DNA of 33,492 nt. Source: Clostridia bacterium. GTDB taxonomy: Bacteria > Bacillota > Clostridia > Oscillospirales > RGIG577. The notes beneath the pieces are model-generated. The model was given only the letters and a program-made list of their open reading frames with translations, did not search any database and was not told where the DNA came from. Position 1 is the stretch's first letter, and every line of letters begins with the position of its first letter. This document shows, one piece after another, positions 25,065 to 33,413 of this stretch. A program made the position numbers and the translations under genes. The stretch covers positions 1 to 33,492 of the forward strand of contig JAFQZS010000034.1 of assembly GCA_017405765.1 (NCBI GenBank), in the 5' to 3' direction.

Positions 25065-25093
25065 TTCTTATAGTTGTAAAAGGGGTGAAAAGA

Positions 25094-25798
25094 ATGAACG
25101 GCGAAATAAAACGCGAGCTTATCTCTCTGGCCGACAGATCTACGGCCGAATTTTCAAAAAAGCTCATAAGCACAAAAGCCGAGATAATGGGCGTTAAGAC
25201 TCCCCTGCTTAAACGAATGGCAAAGGAAATAAGCAAAGGAGATTACAAAAGCTTTTTGGGAGATCCCCAATACGGCACATATGAGGAGACGGCAATACGC
25301 GCCCTAGTTATAAGTTATGCGAAAATGCCGCATGAGGAGCGCATGAGCCTTATCGCCGATTTTGTGCCGCATATCGACAACTGGGGCATCTGCGACTTGT
25401 TCACAAGTTCGCTTCGCCCCGTTATAAAGAAGAACCAAAGCGAATTTTGGAGCTTCATACAGGAATATCTCTATTCCGGCGATGAGTTCAAAATACGCTT
25501 CGGTCTCGTAGTTATCCTTGTCGGATTCGTATCAAAGGAATACGCTGCGCCCGCGTTCGACGTCTTGGACAGCGTGGACTTAAGATCGTACTACGCCATG
25601 ATGGGCGCGGCGTGGGTGCTTTCAGAGTTTTATATAAAGCTGCCCGAGATCACGACGTCTTATCTTCTCAATAACCGCCTTGACGATATAACGTATAACA
25701 AGGCGATCTCGAAGATGCTCGATTCATACCGCGTTAGCGATAAGGATAAAGCGGCGCTTCGCTTGATGAAGCGAAAAGGAAAGTCAGCCCTTATATAA
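25094..25798 (+). CDS. AlkD-like DNA alkylation repair protein
   Basis: A 234-residue all-helical protein of HEAT-like repeats of the AlkD/DNA_alkylation family, which excise cationic alkylated bases without base flipping. Typical elements: [19 protein letters not shown] near the N-terminus, [26 protein letters not shown] with the conserved Asp-Asn-Trp, and an [11 protein letters not shown] block. Some family members are not glycosylases, so activity is inferred. The start is ATG 25094 with AGGGGTG before it; an ATG 48 nt upstream lies inside the terminator hairpin. It converges on and overlaps nfo by 15 bp. Confidence 0.88.
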   Translation: MNGEIKRELISLADRSTAEFSKKLISTKAEIMGVKTPLLKRMAKEISKGDYKSFLGDPQYGTYEETAIRALVISYAKMPHEERMSLIADFVPHIDNWGICDLFTSSLRPVIKKNQSEFWSFIQEYLYSGDEFKIRFGLVVILVGFVSKEYAAPAFDVLDSVDLRSYYAMMGAAWVLSEFYIKLPEITTSYLLNNRLDDITYNKAISKMLDSYRVSDKDKAALRLMKRKGKSALI

Positions 25799-26617
25799 TC
25801 CGCGTAAAAGCTCGATCTCTCTTTTGTATCCGTCAATATCGCACGGAGTTTCAAGGCAGAACGGCAGACCTTTCAGCTTTTCGTGATTGATTATGCGCGT
25901 TATCGCCTCGATGCCCAAATGCCCCTCGCCTATTTTGGCGTGCCTGTCTTTATGCGCGCCCAAAGGGTTCATGCTGTCGTTTAGGTGTACGGCCTTAAGA
26001 CGGTCAAGCCCTATTATATCATCGAACTCGTGAAGTACCCCGTCAAGGTCGCCTGCTATGTCGTACCCGGCGTCCCAAACGTGGCATGTGTCAAGACATA
26101 CGCCGAGCTTTTCGTTATGTTTAACTCTGTCGATTATCTCTTTAAGCTCCTGAAAATTTGAGCCTACTTCACTGCCCTTGCCTGCCATTGTTTCAAGCAG
26201 GACGGTAGTTGACTGATCGGGAGCGAGGCTTTTGTTCAAAAGTTCGCTTATGTACGATATGCCCGCGTCTATTCCCTGCCCGACGTGGCTTCCGGGGTGG
26301 AAGTTGTAATAATTGCCCGGAGTATATTCAAGGCGCGAAAGGTCGTCTTTGAACGTTTCAAGCGCGAACGTGCGCTTTTTTTCATCTGCGGCGCACGCAT
26401 TTAAGGTATACGGAGCATGAGCTACGATAGGTCCTATATTTGCATCTTTTGCCGCCGCAAGATATTCTTTTACGTCGTCTACATCTATCTCCTTTGCAGC
26501 GCCTCCGCGCGGGTTTCTTGTAAAGAACTGAAACGTCGTGCCGTTTACGTAAACGGCGTCCTTATACATATTATAGTATCCTTTCGATGAGGAAAGGTGG
26601 CATCCTATTTTAAACAT
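25784..26617 (-). CDS. nfo: Endonuclease IV (AP endonuclease)
   Basis: A 277-residue TIM-barrel zinc enzyme that cuts the DNA backbone 5' to abasic sites. Trinuclear zinc-site segments are seen: [52 protein letters not shown] and [25 protein letters not shown]. The start is ATG 26617 five nt behind GGAGG; the in-frame TTG 12 nt upstream is part of that ribosome binding site. It lies 15 bp after nspC and is most likely the last gene of the polyamine operon, an unusual partner. Its 3' end overlaps the convergent AlkD-like gene. Confidence 0.95.
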   Translation of the reverse strand: MFKIGCHLSSSKGYYNMYKDAVYVNGTTFQFFTRNPRGGAAKEIDVDDVKEYLAAAKDANIGPIVAHAPYTLNACAADEKKRTFALETFKDDLSRLEYTPGNYYNFHPGSHVGQGIDAGISYISELLNKSLAPDQSTTVLLETMAGKGSEVGSNFQELKEIIDRVKHNEKLGVCLDTCHVWDAGYDIAGDLDGVLHEFDDIIGLDRLKAVHLNDSMNPLGAHKDRHAKIGEGHLGIEAITRIINHEKLKGLPFCLETPCDIDGYKREIELLRGLYKG

Positions 26618-26632
26618 CGTTTCCTCCAAAGC

Positions 26633-27763
26633 TCAAGAGAGCCTCATTTTAAAATCTTCATATCCGAAGCTTTTCACAAGCTCCGTTTCCCCGTTTTCGC
26701 GGAGTATGGCGATAGACGGGAGACACATACCGTTGAACGTATTGTTTTTAACCATCGAGTATATGGCCATATCCTCAAATATGAGCCTGTCGCCCTCTTT
26801 AAGCGGCGCGTCGAACGAATAATCGCCTATTATATCGCCCGCAAGGCAGGTAGATCCCGCCAAGCGATATGTATGAGCTTTTTCTCCTGCCTTTCCGCTT
26901 TCATAAAGCGGCGGACGGTACGGCATTTCGATAACGTCCGGCATATGACACGCGGCGGAAGCGTCCAAAAGCGCAATGTCTACGCCGTTGTGAACAACGT
27001 CCAAAACGGAGGTCACGAGATAGCCCGCGTTCAGCGCGACTGCCTCGCCCGGTTCAAGATAAACCTGAACATTATACTTCTCTTTAAAGCGGCGCACCGC
27101 CCGCATGAGCGCGTCCCTGTCGTAATCGTCGCGCGTGATATGATGGCCGCCGCCGAAGTTCACCCATTTCATCTGCGGTATAAATTCGTCGAACTTTTCC
27201 TCCACCGCCGCAAGCGTTTCTATTAAAGCGTCGCTGTTTTGCTCGCATAGCGTGTGAAAATGAAGCCCCTCGACGCCCGAAAGCATGTCCGGCCTGAAAT
27301 TTGAACGCGTAACTCCCAGCCTTGAGCCGGGCGCGCAGGGGTCGTATATCGCATGGTCCTGAGTGGAGCATTCCGGATTTATGCGTATGCCGCAGCTTAT
27401 ATTGTGAGCTAAGGCCGCATCCTTATATTTTTCCCACTGGGAAAAAGAATTGAACACGATGTGTCCGCATATTTTTATGATCTCCGGAAATTCCTTCGGA
27501 TCATACGCCGCCGAAAAAACGTGCGTTTCCTTCCCCATTTTTTCATACCCGAGGCGCGCTTCGAAAAGACCGCTTGACGTGGTGCCGTCAAGATATTCGC
27601 CAATGATCGGATATACGGAAAACATGGAGAATGCTTTTTGAGCAAGCAGGATCTTGCATCCTGCCTGCTCTTTTACGTCTTTAAGTATTTTGAGATTTCG
27701 TCGAAGCTTTCCCTCGTCAAGAACGTAGCACGGCGTGGGAAGCGATAAAAGCGAGTCCTTCAT
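26633..27763 (-). CDS. nspC: Carboxynorspermidine/carboxyspermidine decarboxylase
   Basis: A 376-residue alanine-racemase-fold (fold type III) PLP decarboxylase. It removes CO2 from carboxynorspermidine or carboxyspermidine, giving norspermidine or spermidine. PLP lysine is Lys43 in LLAQKAFSM; further motifs are GLHFHTLCEQ, WVNFGGGHHITR, EPGEA and the CLAGD active-site cysteine segment. The start is ATG 27763, sharing its A with the upstream TGA and following GGTGG; an upstream in-frame start would extend into the previous gene. Directly follows the synthase gene, the usual pairing. Confidence 0.94.
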   Translation of the reverse strand: MKDSLLSLPTPCYVLDEGKLRRNLKILKDVKEQAGCKILLAQKAFSMFSVYPIIGEYLDGTTSSGLFEARLGYEKMGKETHVFSAAYDPKEFPEIIKICGHIVFNSFSQWEKYKDAALAHNISCGIRINPECSTQDHAIYDPCAPGSRLGVTRSNFRPDMLSGVEGLHFHTLCEQNSDALIETLAAVEEKFDEFIPQMKWVNFGGGHHITRDDYDRDALMRAVRRFKEKYNVQVYLEPGEAVALNAGYLVTSVLDVVHNGVDIALLDASAACHMPDVIEMPYRPPLYESGKAGEKAHTYRLAGSTCLAGDIIGDYSFDAPLKEGDRLIFEDMAIYSMVKNNTFNGMCLPSIAILRENGETELVKSFGYEDFKMRLS

Positions 27764-28965
27764 CAGTCCACCAATACGGGGTTGAAATCTTCCTCCCACG
27801 GAAGTCCCCATTTATTCAGCGCGTCCATGAACGGATCAGGATCGAACTGCTCTATGTTCCATACGCCGGGACGCATCCATTTGCCCGTCATAACGAGCAT
27901 CGCGCCTATCATAGCGGGAACTCCCGTCGTGTAAGAAATGGCCTGACTTCCCACTTCCTTATAGCATTCCTGATGGTCGCATATGTTGTAAAGATAATAA
28001 GTCTTATCCTTACCGTCTTTTTTGCCCCTGAATATGCAGCCTATGTTGGTCTTGCCGACGGTGCGCGGGCCGAGCGTTGCGGGGTCGGGCAGCACTGCCT
28101 TTAAGAACTGGAGCGGCACGATCATCTTGCCCTCGTATTCTATCGGCTCTATAGACGTCATGCCCACGTTCTCAAGGCACTTTAAGTGCGTAAGATAGCT
28201 CTGGCCGAACGTCATAAAGAAGCGGATACGCTTTATGCCCTTAATGTTGAGAGCAAGGCTTTCAAGCTCCTCATGGTGTAAAAGATACATATCCTTTTTG
28301 CCTACGCCCTTAAAGTCGTATTCACGCTTTATTTCCATAGGCGCAGTCTCTACCCAGTGTCCGTCCTCCCAGTAGCTTCCGTTAGCCGATACCTCGCGTA
28401 TGTTTATCTCGGGATTGAAGTTTGTAGCGAACGGGTATCCGTGGTCGCCGCCGTTGCAGTCGAGTATGTCTATATAATTTATCTCGTCGAACTGATGCTT
28501 CATTGCGTAAGCTGAGAATACGCCCGTAACTCCGGGGTCAAATCCGCTTCCCAAAAGGGCGCAGACGCCCGCTTCCTTGAACTTATCCATATACGCCCAC
28601 TGCCACTTGTATTCAAACTTTGCCGTATCGAGAGGCTCGTAGTTGGCCGTGTCGATATAATGCGTTTTCGTTTTGAGGCAGGCGTCCATTATCGTAAGGT
28701 CCTGATAAGGAAGCGCAAGGTTCAAAACTACGTCGGGCTTGAATTCGTTTATCAGCGCGACGAGCTCGTCTACGTTGTCTGCGTCAACTTTTGCGGTATG
28801 TATTTTCGTTTTCGTAGTGCCCGAAAGCTTACTTTTAAGCGCGTCGCACTTAGACTTAGTGCGGCTGGCTATCATTATTTCCTCGAACACTTCGCTGTTC
28901 TGGCAGCATTTATGAATAGCTACGCTTGCCACGCCTCCACAGCCGATGATCATACATTTTCCCAT
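27763..28965 (-). CDS. Carboxynorspermidine synthase (saccharopine dehydrogenase family)
   Basis: A 400-residue NAD(P)H-dependent reductase. It condenses L-aspartate beta-semialdehyde with putrescine (or diaminopropane) to carboxyspermidine (or carboxynorspermidine). The N-terminal Rossmann motif is MIIGCGGVASVAIHKC; then DVVLNLALPYQDLTIMDACL, HYIDTANYEP and the GSGFDPGVTGVFSAYA segment of this saccharopine-dehydrogenase-like branch. A role in lysine metabolism is unlikely given nspC immediately downstream with a one-base overlap. GGGAGG precedes ATG. Also called CASDH/CANSDH. Whether putrescine or diaminopropane is the main substrate cannot be decided here. Confidence 0.93.
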   Translation of the reverse strand: MGKCMIIGCGGVASVAIHKCCQNSEVFEEIMIASRTKSKCDALKSKLSGTTKTKIHTAKVDADNVDELVALINEFKPDVVLNLALPYQDLTIMDACLKTKTHYIDTANYEPLDTAKFEYKWQWAYMDKFKEAGVCALLGSGFDPGVTGVFSAYAMKHQFDEINYIDILDCNGGDHGYPFATNFNPEINIREVSANGSYWEDGHWVETAPMEIKREYDFKGVGKKDMYLLHHEELESLALNIKGIKRIRFFMTFGQSYLTHLKCLENVGMTSIEPIEYEGKMIVPLQFLKAVLPDPATLGPRTVGKTNIGCIFRGKKDGKDKTYYLYNICDHQECYKEVGSQAISYTTGVPAMIGAMLVMTGKWMRPGVWNIEQFDPDPFMDALNKWGLPWEEDFNPVLVD

Positions 28966-28993
28966 TTTAGTACCTCCCTTTCAAAGTTAAAAA

Positions 28994-29839
28994 TCAAAGC
29001 ATCTGAAGAATTATCTCTCTCGTTATCTTACAAGCCGCGGCGGTAGATATGCCGCTTTGGTCGTAATGCGGCGAAAGCTCGTTTATATCGCATGCCACGA
29101 TATTGAGTCGATTGAGCAAAAGTAGGGCGTCCATAAGCTCCTTAAAGCTTACGCCCCCCGCCTCGGGCGTTCCCGTGCCGGGAAATGCGGACGGGTCAAG
29201 CACATCTAGGTCAAGTGAAAAATATACGGGCTTGCCCTTTAGTTTTTCTACCGTGTCCGAAAAGCCTTGAAGATCGAATTTGTGAAGATTCGTATGGTTT
29301 TTTGCGAACTCAAATTCGTATCTCTCCCCGCTTCTTATGCCAAATTGGTGAAGCCTGCCGTCTCCCACCAGCTTCCACACGTGCTTCATGACCGTAGAGT
29401 GGGAAAGCTCCTCGCCTATATATTCGTCTCTTAGATCGGTGTGCGCGTCGAAGTGGACTACGTGTATGTCGGGATACTCTCTAAACACCGCGCGCATCGC
29501 GCCCAAAGTTACAAGATGCTCGCCTCCAAGCATTAAAAAGCGCTTTTTATCGCCTATCAGCCTGTCCGCGTGATCCTCTATCATTTTAAGCACCCGCTGT
29601 GTATTGCCGAACGGCAGATCGAGGTCGCCTCCGTCGAAAACTTTGACCTCGGAGAGGTCGCGGTCGCAGTAGGGCGAATATGTCTCTATGCCGAACGATT
29701 CCGAGCGTATGGCGGCCGGTCCGAATCGCGTTCCGGGCCTAAACGACGTCGTACCGTCGAAGGGCGCGCCGAAAATAACGGCGTCGGCGTCGTTGTAGTC
29801 CGCGTCGCATCCGATAAAGGTCTGTACGTTCTTATTCAT
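28994..29839 (-). CDS. speB: Agmatinase
   Basis: A 281-residue ureohydrolase that splits agmatine into putrescine and urea. Binuclear manganese ligands are visible: His108 (GGEHLV), Asp131-His133-Asp135 (FDAHTD) and Asp210/Asp212 (SLDLDVLDP). The end TPEAGGVSF is typical of agmatinase rather than arginase. AAGGAG precedes ATG 29839, which overlaps the speE end by 8 nt. SpeA upstream provides its substrate. Confidence 0.95.
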   Translation of the reverse strand: MNKNVQTFIGCDADYNDADAVIFGAPFDGTTSFRPGTRFGPAAIRSESFGIETYSPYCDRDLSEVKVFDGGDLDLPFGNTQRVLKMIEDHADRLIGDKKRFLMLGGEHLVTLGAMRAVFREYPDIHVVHFDAHTDLRDEYIGEELSHSTVMKHVWKLVGDGRLHQFGIRSGERYEFEFAKNHTNLHKFDLQGFSDTVEKLKGKPVYFSLDLDVLDPSAFPGTGTPEAGGVSFKELMDALLLLNRLNIVACDINELSPHYDQSGISTAAACKITREIILQML

Positions 29840-30680
29840 TCAAAAGCTCCTTTACGTACGTCGGCAGCGCGAACGCGCCGAAATGCAGGTCGGTGTTGTA
29901 GTATTTCGTCTCGATGCCAAGCTCGTTCCACTCCGAAGCGAACATATCGAGCACGGGATCGTACTTCTTTGAGGCAAATCCGAAGAGCCAATGCCCCGAC
30001 GGATACGTCGGTATGTGCGCCTGATATACAAAGCTCATGTCGAATACGCTTTTTATGCGCCTGTGCGCCGACTGCATATTCACGGCGTCATTAGGGTAGA
30101 ACGGGCTCTCGTGCTGATTTATAAGTATGCCGGTATCGTTTAGGGCGCGGTAGCAGTTGCCGTAGAACTCCTTCGTAAAGAGCACCTCGCCGGGGCCGAA
30201 CGGGTCGGTCGAGTCAACGATTATAAGGTCGTATTTATTCTGTGTTCGGCGCACGAATCTAAGACCGTCCAAAAAAAGCAGATTTACGCGAGGGTCGTCA
30301 AAGCCTACTGCCGTTTTCGGAAGAAACTCTTTGCAGACCTCCACGACGCGCTCGTCTATTTCAACAACATCGATTTTCTCAATGGTCTTATATTTTACAA
30401 GCTCGCGCATGGCTCCCCCGTCTCCGGCGCCTATTATCAGCACGTCTTTTATGTTTGGGTTCACCACCATTGCGGGATGCGTTATCATTTCGTGATATAT
30501 AAACTCGTCGCGCTCGGTAAGCATCATTATGCCGTCGAGAGTAAGAAAACGCCCGAATTCTTTAGAATCGAATACCGATATCCACTGATAATCGCTTTTC
30601 TCCTGATGAAGCTGGCGCGTCACTTTTATTGAAAAGCGCACGTTATCGGTATGGTATTCGCTGAACCATAAGTCGTCCAT
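29832..30680 (-). CDS. speE: Spermidine synthase
   Basis: A 282-residue aminopropyltransferase moving the aminopropyl group from decarboxylated AdoMet to putrescine. It shows MLTERDEFIYHEM, the nucleotide motif IIGAGDGGAMRE (Ala in place of the usual Gly at position 2 of the GGGDGG run), VVEIDERVVEV and the catalytic DSTDPFGPGE. The HWLFGFAS segment near the C-terminus is also typical. GGAG precedes ATG 30680, one base after the speA stop. Amine specificity (putrescine or longer) cannot be settled by eye. Confidence 0.94.
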   Translation of the reverse strand: MDDLWFSEYHTDNVRFSIKVTRQLHQEKSDYQWISVFDSKEFGRFLTLDGIMMLTERDEFIYHEMITHPAMVVNPNIKDVLIIGAGDGGAMRELVKYKTIEKIDVVEIDERVVEVCKEFLPKTAVGFDDPRVNLLFLDGLRFVRRTQNKYDLIIVDSTDPFGPGEVLFTKEFYGNCYRALNDTGILINQHESPFYPNDAVNMQSAHRRIKSVFDMSFVYQAHIPTYPSGHWLFGFASKKYDPVLDMFASEWNELGIETKYYNTDLHFGAFALPTYVKELLNE

Positions 30681-30681
30681 T

Positions 30682-32127
30682 TTACACTCCTTTCACTACG
30701 TTAAGAAAGCTTACGTCCATGCTTTCCGGTCCCGTTATCATACAGCCCTTGTCCTTGGCGTATTTTATATACTCGATTATATTCGGAGTCACGGCCTCGC
30801 CGGGCGCAAGTATGGGTATACCGGGAGGATAGCACATTACAAATTCGGCGCATACTCTGCCCTCGCATTTTGAAAGCGGCAGACTCTCCTTTTCGGAGTA
30901 AAACGCCTGCTGGGGAGAAGCCACCACGACGGGGCTTATGTATTCGGAGTCGAGCATATCGCGGTTGTCACGCTTATAAAGGCGCTGTATCTCGCCCAAT
31001 GAGCCTATAAGACGCTCGATGCTCTTGTTCTTGTCGCCCACCGAAATATACGCTAAAATGTTGCTTAGATCGCCGAATTCAATCTGTATGCCGTACTCGT
31101 CGCGCAGAATATCGTATACTTCTATGCCGGCAAGTCCCAGTCCGAGAGTATTTATCGAAAGCTTAGTCGTGTCAAAATCGAAAATGCTGTCTCCGTTTAT
31201 AAGCTCTTTTGAATAGGCGTAATAGTCGCCTATAAGGTTTATCTCTTCGCGGGCGTAATTCGCGTAGCGCTTCACTTTTTCAAATATCTCTTCCCCGCGA
31301 AGCGCAAGATTGCGCCTTGAGATATCGAGGCTTGACAGGAGAAGATATGAGCCGGAGGTGGTCTGCGTAAGATTGATTATCTTTCTTACGTAGTCGGCGT
31401 TCACGTTCTTTGAGCATAAAAGCAGCGAACTCTGCGTAAGCGATCCACCCGATTTATGCATGCTTACGGCCGCCATGTCGGCCCCTGCGGCCATTGCGGA
31501 CAGGGGCATATCTTTTCCGAAATAAAAATGCGTGCCGTGCGCCTCGTCAACAAGTACGCGCATACCGTGGGAATGCGCTAAAGAAACTATGCTTTTAAGG
31601 TCGGAGCATATGCCGTAATACGTAGGGTTATTTACAAGTATCGCCTTCGCTGTCGGGTGGTCATTTACGGCGCGCGAAACATCTGAGACCGACATACCCA
31701 GCGCGATGCCCAGATCCCTGTTCGTCTGCGGATTTATATAAATAGGCACAGCGCCGCATAATACGAGCGCGTTTATCACGCTTTGATGAACGTTGCGCGG
31801 CAGTATTATCTTATCGCCGGCCTTGACGTTCGACAGTATCATAGACTGCACTGATGAGGTCGTTCCGCCCACCATGAAAAAGGCGGCGGCCGCCGAAAAC
31901 GCCTCTGCCGCAAGCTGCTCTGCTTCTTTGATCACGCTTATGGGGTGGCAGAGGTTATCAAGCGGCTTCATTGAATTTACGTCGACCGAAAGGCATTGTT
32001 CGCCCAAAAACTCCGTAAGTTCGGGATTGCCCTTTCCGTGCTTATGTCCCGGCACGTCGAACGGAACGAGCCTGTCGTGGCGCATATGCTCAAGCGCCGA
32101 AAGGAGCGGCGCTCTTGACTGGTCCAT
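30682..32127 (-). CDS. speA: Arginine decarboxylase, fold-type-I (Orn/Lys/Arg family)
   Basis: A 481-residue PLP decarboxylase of the Orn/Lys/Arg decarboxylase major family, size and form like Bacillus SpeA. N-terminal FDVPGHKHGKG, then GGTTSSVQSMI, VDEAHGTHF (193-201, PLP-binding Asp-His) and SMHKSGGSL with the PLP Schiff-base Lys225. It lacks the N-terminal wing domain of the large inducible enterobacterial enzymes. Arginine as substrate is inferred from agmatinase in the same operon. CAGGAGGTG precedes ATG 32127, 4 nt after the speD stop. Confidence 0.9.
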   Translation of the reverse strand: MDQSRAPLLSALEHMRHDRLVPFDVPGHKHGKGNPELTEFLGEQCLSVDVNSMKPLDNLCHPISVIKEAEQLAAEAFSAAAAFFMVGGTTSSVQSMILSNVKAGDKIILPRNVHQSVINALVLCGAVPIYINPQTNRDLGIALGMSVSDVSRAVNDHPTAKAILVNNPTYYGICSDLKSIVSLAHSHGMRVLVDEAHGTHFYFGKDMPLSAMAAGADMAAVSMHKSGGSLTQSSLLLCSKNVNADYVRKIINLTQTTSGSYLLLSSLDISRRNLALRGEEIFEKVKRYANYAREEINLIGDYYAYSKELINGDSIFDFDTTKLSINTLGLGLAGIEVYDILRDEYGIQIEFGDLSNILAYISVGDKNKSIERLIGSLGEIQRLYKRDNRDMLDSEYISPVVVASPQQAFYSEKESLPLSKCEGRVCAEFVMCYPPGIPILAPGEAVTPNIIEYIKYAKDKGCMITGPESMDVSFLNVVKGV

Positions 32128-32131
32128 ACGT

Positions 32132-32902
32132 CTACACCTCCTGATATACGTTGGTGCCGCTGAATATTTCTATCATTTCGCGTCTTAAAGAGTTCGTTAT
32201 ATCAAGTCTTATCTTCGGCGGTATCTCATATACGTCGGAGTTAAAAAGATAATTCTGAAGCACGATGTCCTTTATGAGCATTTTCGTATGGAATATGTTC
32301 GACTGATAGACGTTTACATCGACAGCGTCATATTTTTGAAGTATATCGTCGTTTATATAATCCTGTATTGAGGTTATATTATGGTCTATAAAAAGCTTTT
32401 TGCCTTCAATGCTCCTAGTAAAGCCTCTTACTCGGTAATCCATTGTGATAATATCGGAGTCAAAGCTACCGATAAGGAAGTCGAGCGTTGAAAGCGGAGT
32501 TATCTCCCCGCAGGTGGCAACGTCGATATCGACGCGGAACGTAGCGATAGACGTTTCGGGATGGTATTCGGGATAAGTATGTACGGTAACATGGCTTTTG
32601 TCCAGATGTGAAACGACCGTCTCGCCGCTCATCACTTTTACCATACTCTCCTCGGCGATAAGAAAAGTAACGCTTGCTCCCTGCGGCTCATAGTCCTGCT
32701 TTGAAATATTCAAAACAGTTGCGCCTATCATCTCGGTAAGACGCTTTAAGATAGCCGTAAGACGCTCGGAGTTATACTGCTCGTTTATGTATTTAATATA
32801 ATCCTGCTGTTCGCGCGCCGTTTTTGCATAGCATATATCGTAAATGTTGAAGCTTAAGGATTTCGTAAGATTGTTAAATCCGTACAATTTCATTTTAGCC
32901 AT
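32132..32902 (-). CDS. speD: S-adenosylmethionine decarboxylase proenzyme, long E. coli-like form
   Basis: A 256-residue pyruvoyl enzyme precursor that decarboxylates AdoMet to provide the aminopropyl donor. The chain self-cleaves before Ser103 in [13 protein letters not shown], which becomes the pyruvoyl group. Residues 10-100 and 140-250 give the length and layout of E. coli SpeD (264), not the roughly 125-residue form of B. subtilis. GGAGGTG lies before ATG 32902. It is the first gene of the polyamine operon and stands directly behind a structured leader and a terminator-like hairpin. Confidence 0.95.
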   Translation of the reverse strand: MAKMKLYGFNNLTKSLSFNIYDICYAKTAREQQDYIKYINEQYNSERLTAILKRLTEMIGATVLNISKQDYEPQGASVTFLIAEESMVKVMSGETVVSHLDKSHVTVHTYPEYHPETSIATFRVDIDVATCGEITPLSTLDFLIGSFDSDIITMDYRVRGFTRSIEGKKLFIDHNITSIQDYINDDILQKYDAVDVNVYQSNIFHTKMLIKDIVLQNYLFNSDVYEIPPKIRLDITNSLRREMIEIFSGTNVYQEV

Positions 32903-32922
32903 GTTACACCTCCAAAACGAAA

Positions 32923-32955
32923 AAGGATGTGCTCAAAGCGCTTGGGCACATCCTT
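32923..32955 (-). terminator. Terminator-like hairpin just before speD (attenuator candidate)
   Basis: Minus strand: AAGGATGTGC (32955-32946) pairs perfectly with GCACATCCTT (32932-32923) around a 13-nt loop, and the stem runs straight into TTTTTCGTTTT. It then gives way to the GGAGG of speD. As an intrinsic terminator it would stop transcription entering the polyamine operon unless prevented by the upstream leader, or it ends a separate small RNA. Confidence 0.75.
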
Positions 32956-33286
32956 GTAAAATGTCGGTTTCAGGTATTATCAAAGCCGTTAAAGCTGTTT
33001 TCGGGCTTTGCATTTTAAAATCCCTTCAGAGTCTATATAGTAAGAACTACTTTTACTACTCTTATTGACCGTTTCACAAGCGTGTACCAAAGTACACTTG
33101 GTTATGAAGTAACCAACTGGCAATTGAGTTGCCAACTTATAAAAGTTGCGCTCTTAACGCAATCAATAAGGCAAAGCCAAAGCTTCACCGTCGGCAGTTT
33201 GACCCGGCTGTCCGTATGGCCTTGAGTTTCACTGGGAAACTGGTCAAAAGTTGTTCTCGCTATATCCTTTGAAAACACTGTTTATT
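32923..33286 (-). ncRNA. Structured RNA leader of the polyamine operon, class not recognised
   Basis: Transcript order on the minus strand. Stem TTTGACC/GGTCAAA (33248-33242 with 33204-33198) encloses a hairpin AGTTTC/GAAACT (33241-33225). Next comes hairpin GGTGAAGC-TTTG-GCTTTGCC (33190-33171). Then CTTATTGA/TCAATAAG (33170-33163 with 33068-33061) closes a block of five short tandem hairpins: TTGCG/CGCAA (33162-33146), AACTT/AAGTT (33147-33134), TGGCAA/TTGCCA (33134-33118), TTGGTTA/TAACCAA (33116-33098), GTGTAC/GTACAC (33097-33082). Further stems AGAGT/ACTCT, AGTAA/TTACT (33062-33028) and AAAGCC/GGCTTT (33009-32982) follow before the terminator hairpin. No open reading frame is evident. It does not show signatures I know for T-box, SAM-I, ykkC/guanidine, tmRNA, RNase P or SRP RNA. 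Confidence 0.65.
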
Positions 33287-33292
33287 GTAATT

Positions 33293-33322
33293 ATAATAAG
33301 ATATTTTCAATACTTTTGTCAA
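33293..33322 (-). promoter_or_regulatory. Sigma-A promoter of the leader/polyamine operon
   Basis: Minus strand: consensus TTGACA (33322-33317), 18-bp spacer, TATTAT (33298-33293). Start of transcription near 33286, about 385 nt upstream of speD. A TATAAT 3 bp further on would need a 21-bp spacer and is less likely. Confidence 0.75.
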
Positions 33323-33413
33323 GTGTTTTGAATAAAAAGGGATAGGCGGCGATGTAGAGTCGTCAATGATGTGTGACACTTCACCCGAAAAAATATGACG
33401 AAGGTTATATGTG

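Noticed and set aside
25784..26629. nfo starting at the in-frame TTG at 26629
   Set aside because: The codon overlaps the GGAGG ribosome binding site that properly serves ATG 26617.
33077..33162. Regularly spaced short palindromes that could suggest a CRISPR-like array
   Set aside because: The five units differ in sequence, have no identical repeats or spacers, and no cas genes are present; RNA secondary structure explains them better.
32903..33330. T-box, SAM-I, ykkC/guanidine or lysine riboswitch in the speD leader
   Set aside because: The key conserved sequences I know for these classes (for example the T-box AGGGUGGNACCGCG) are not found on the minus strand.
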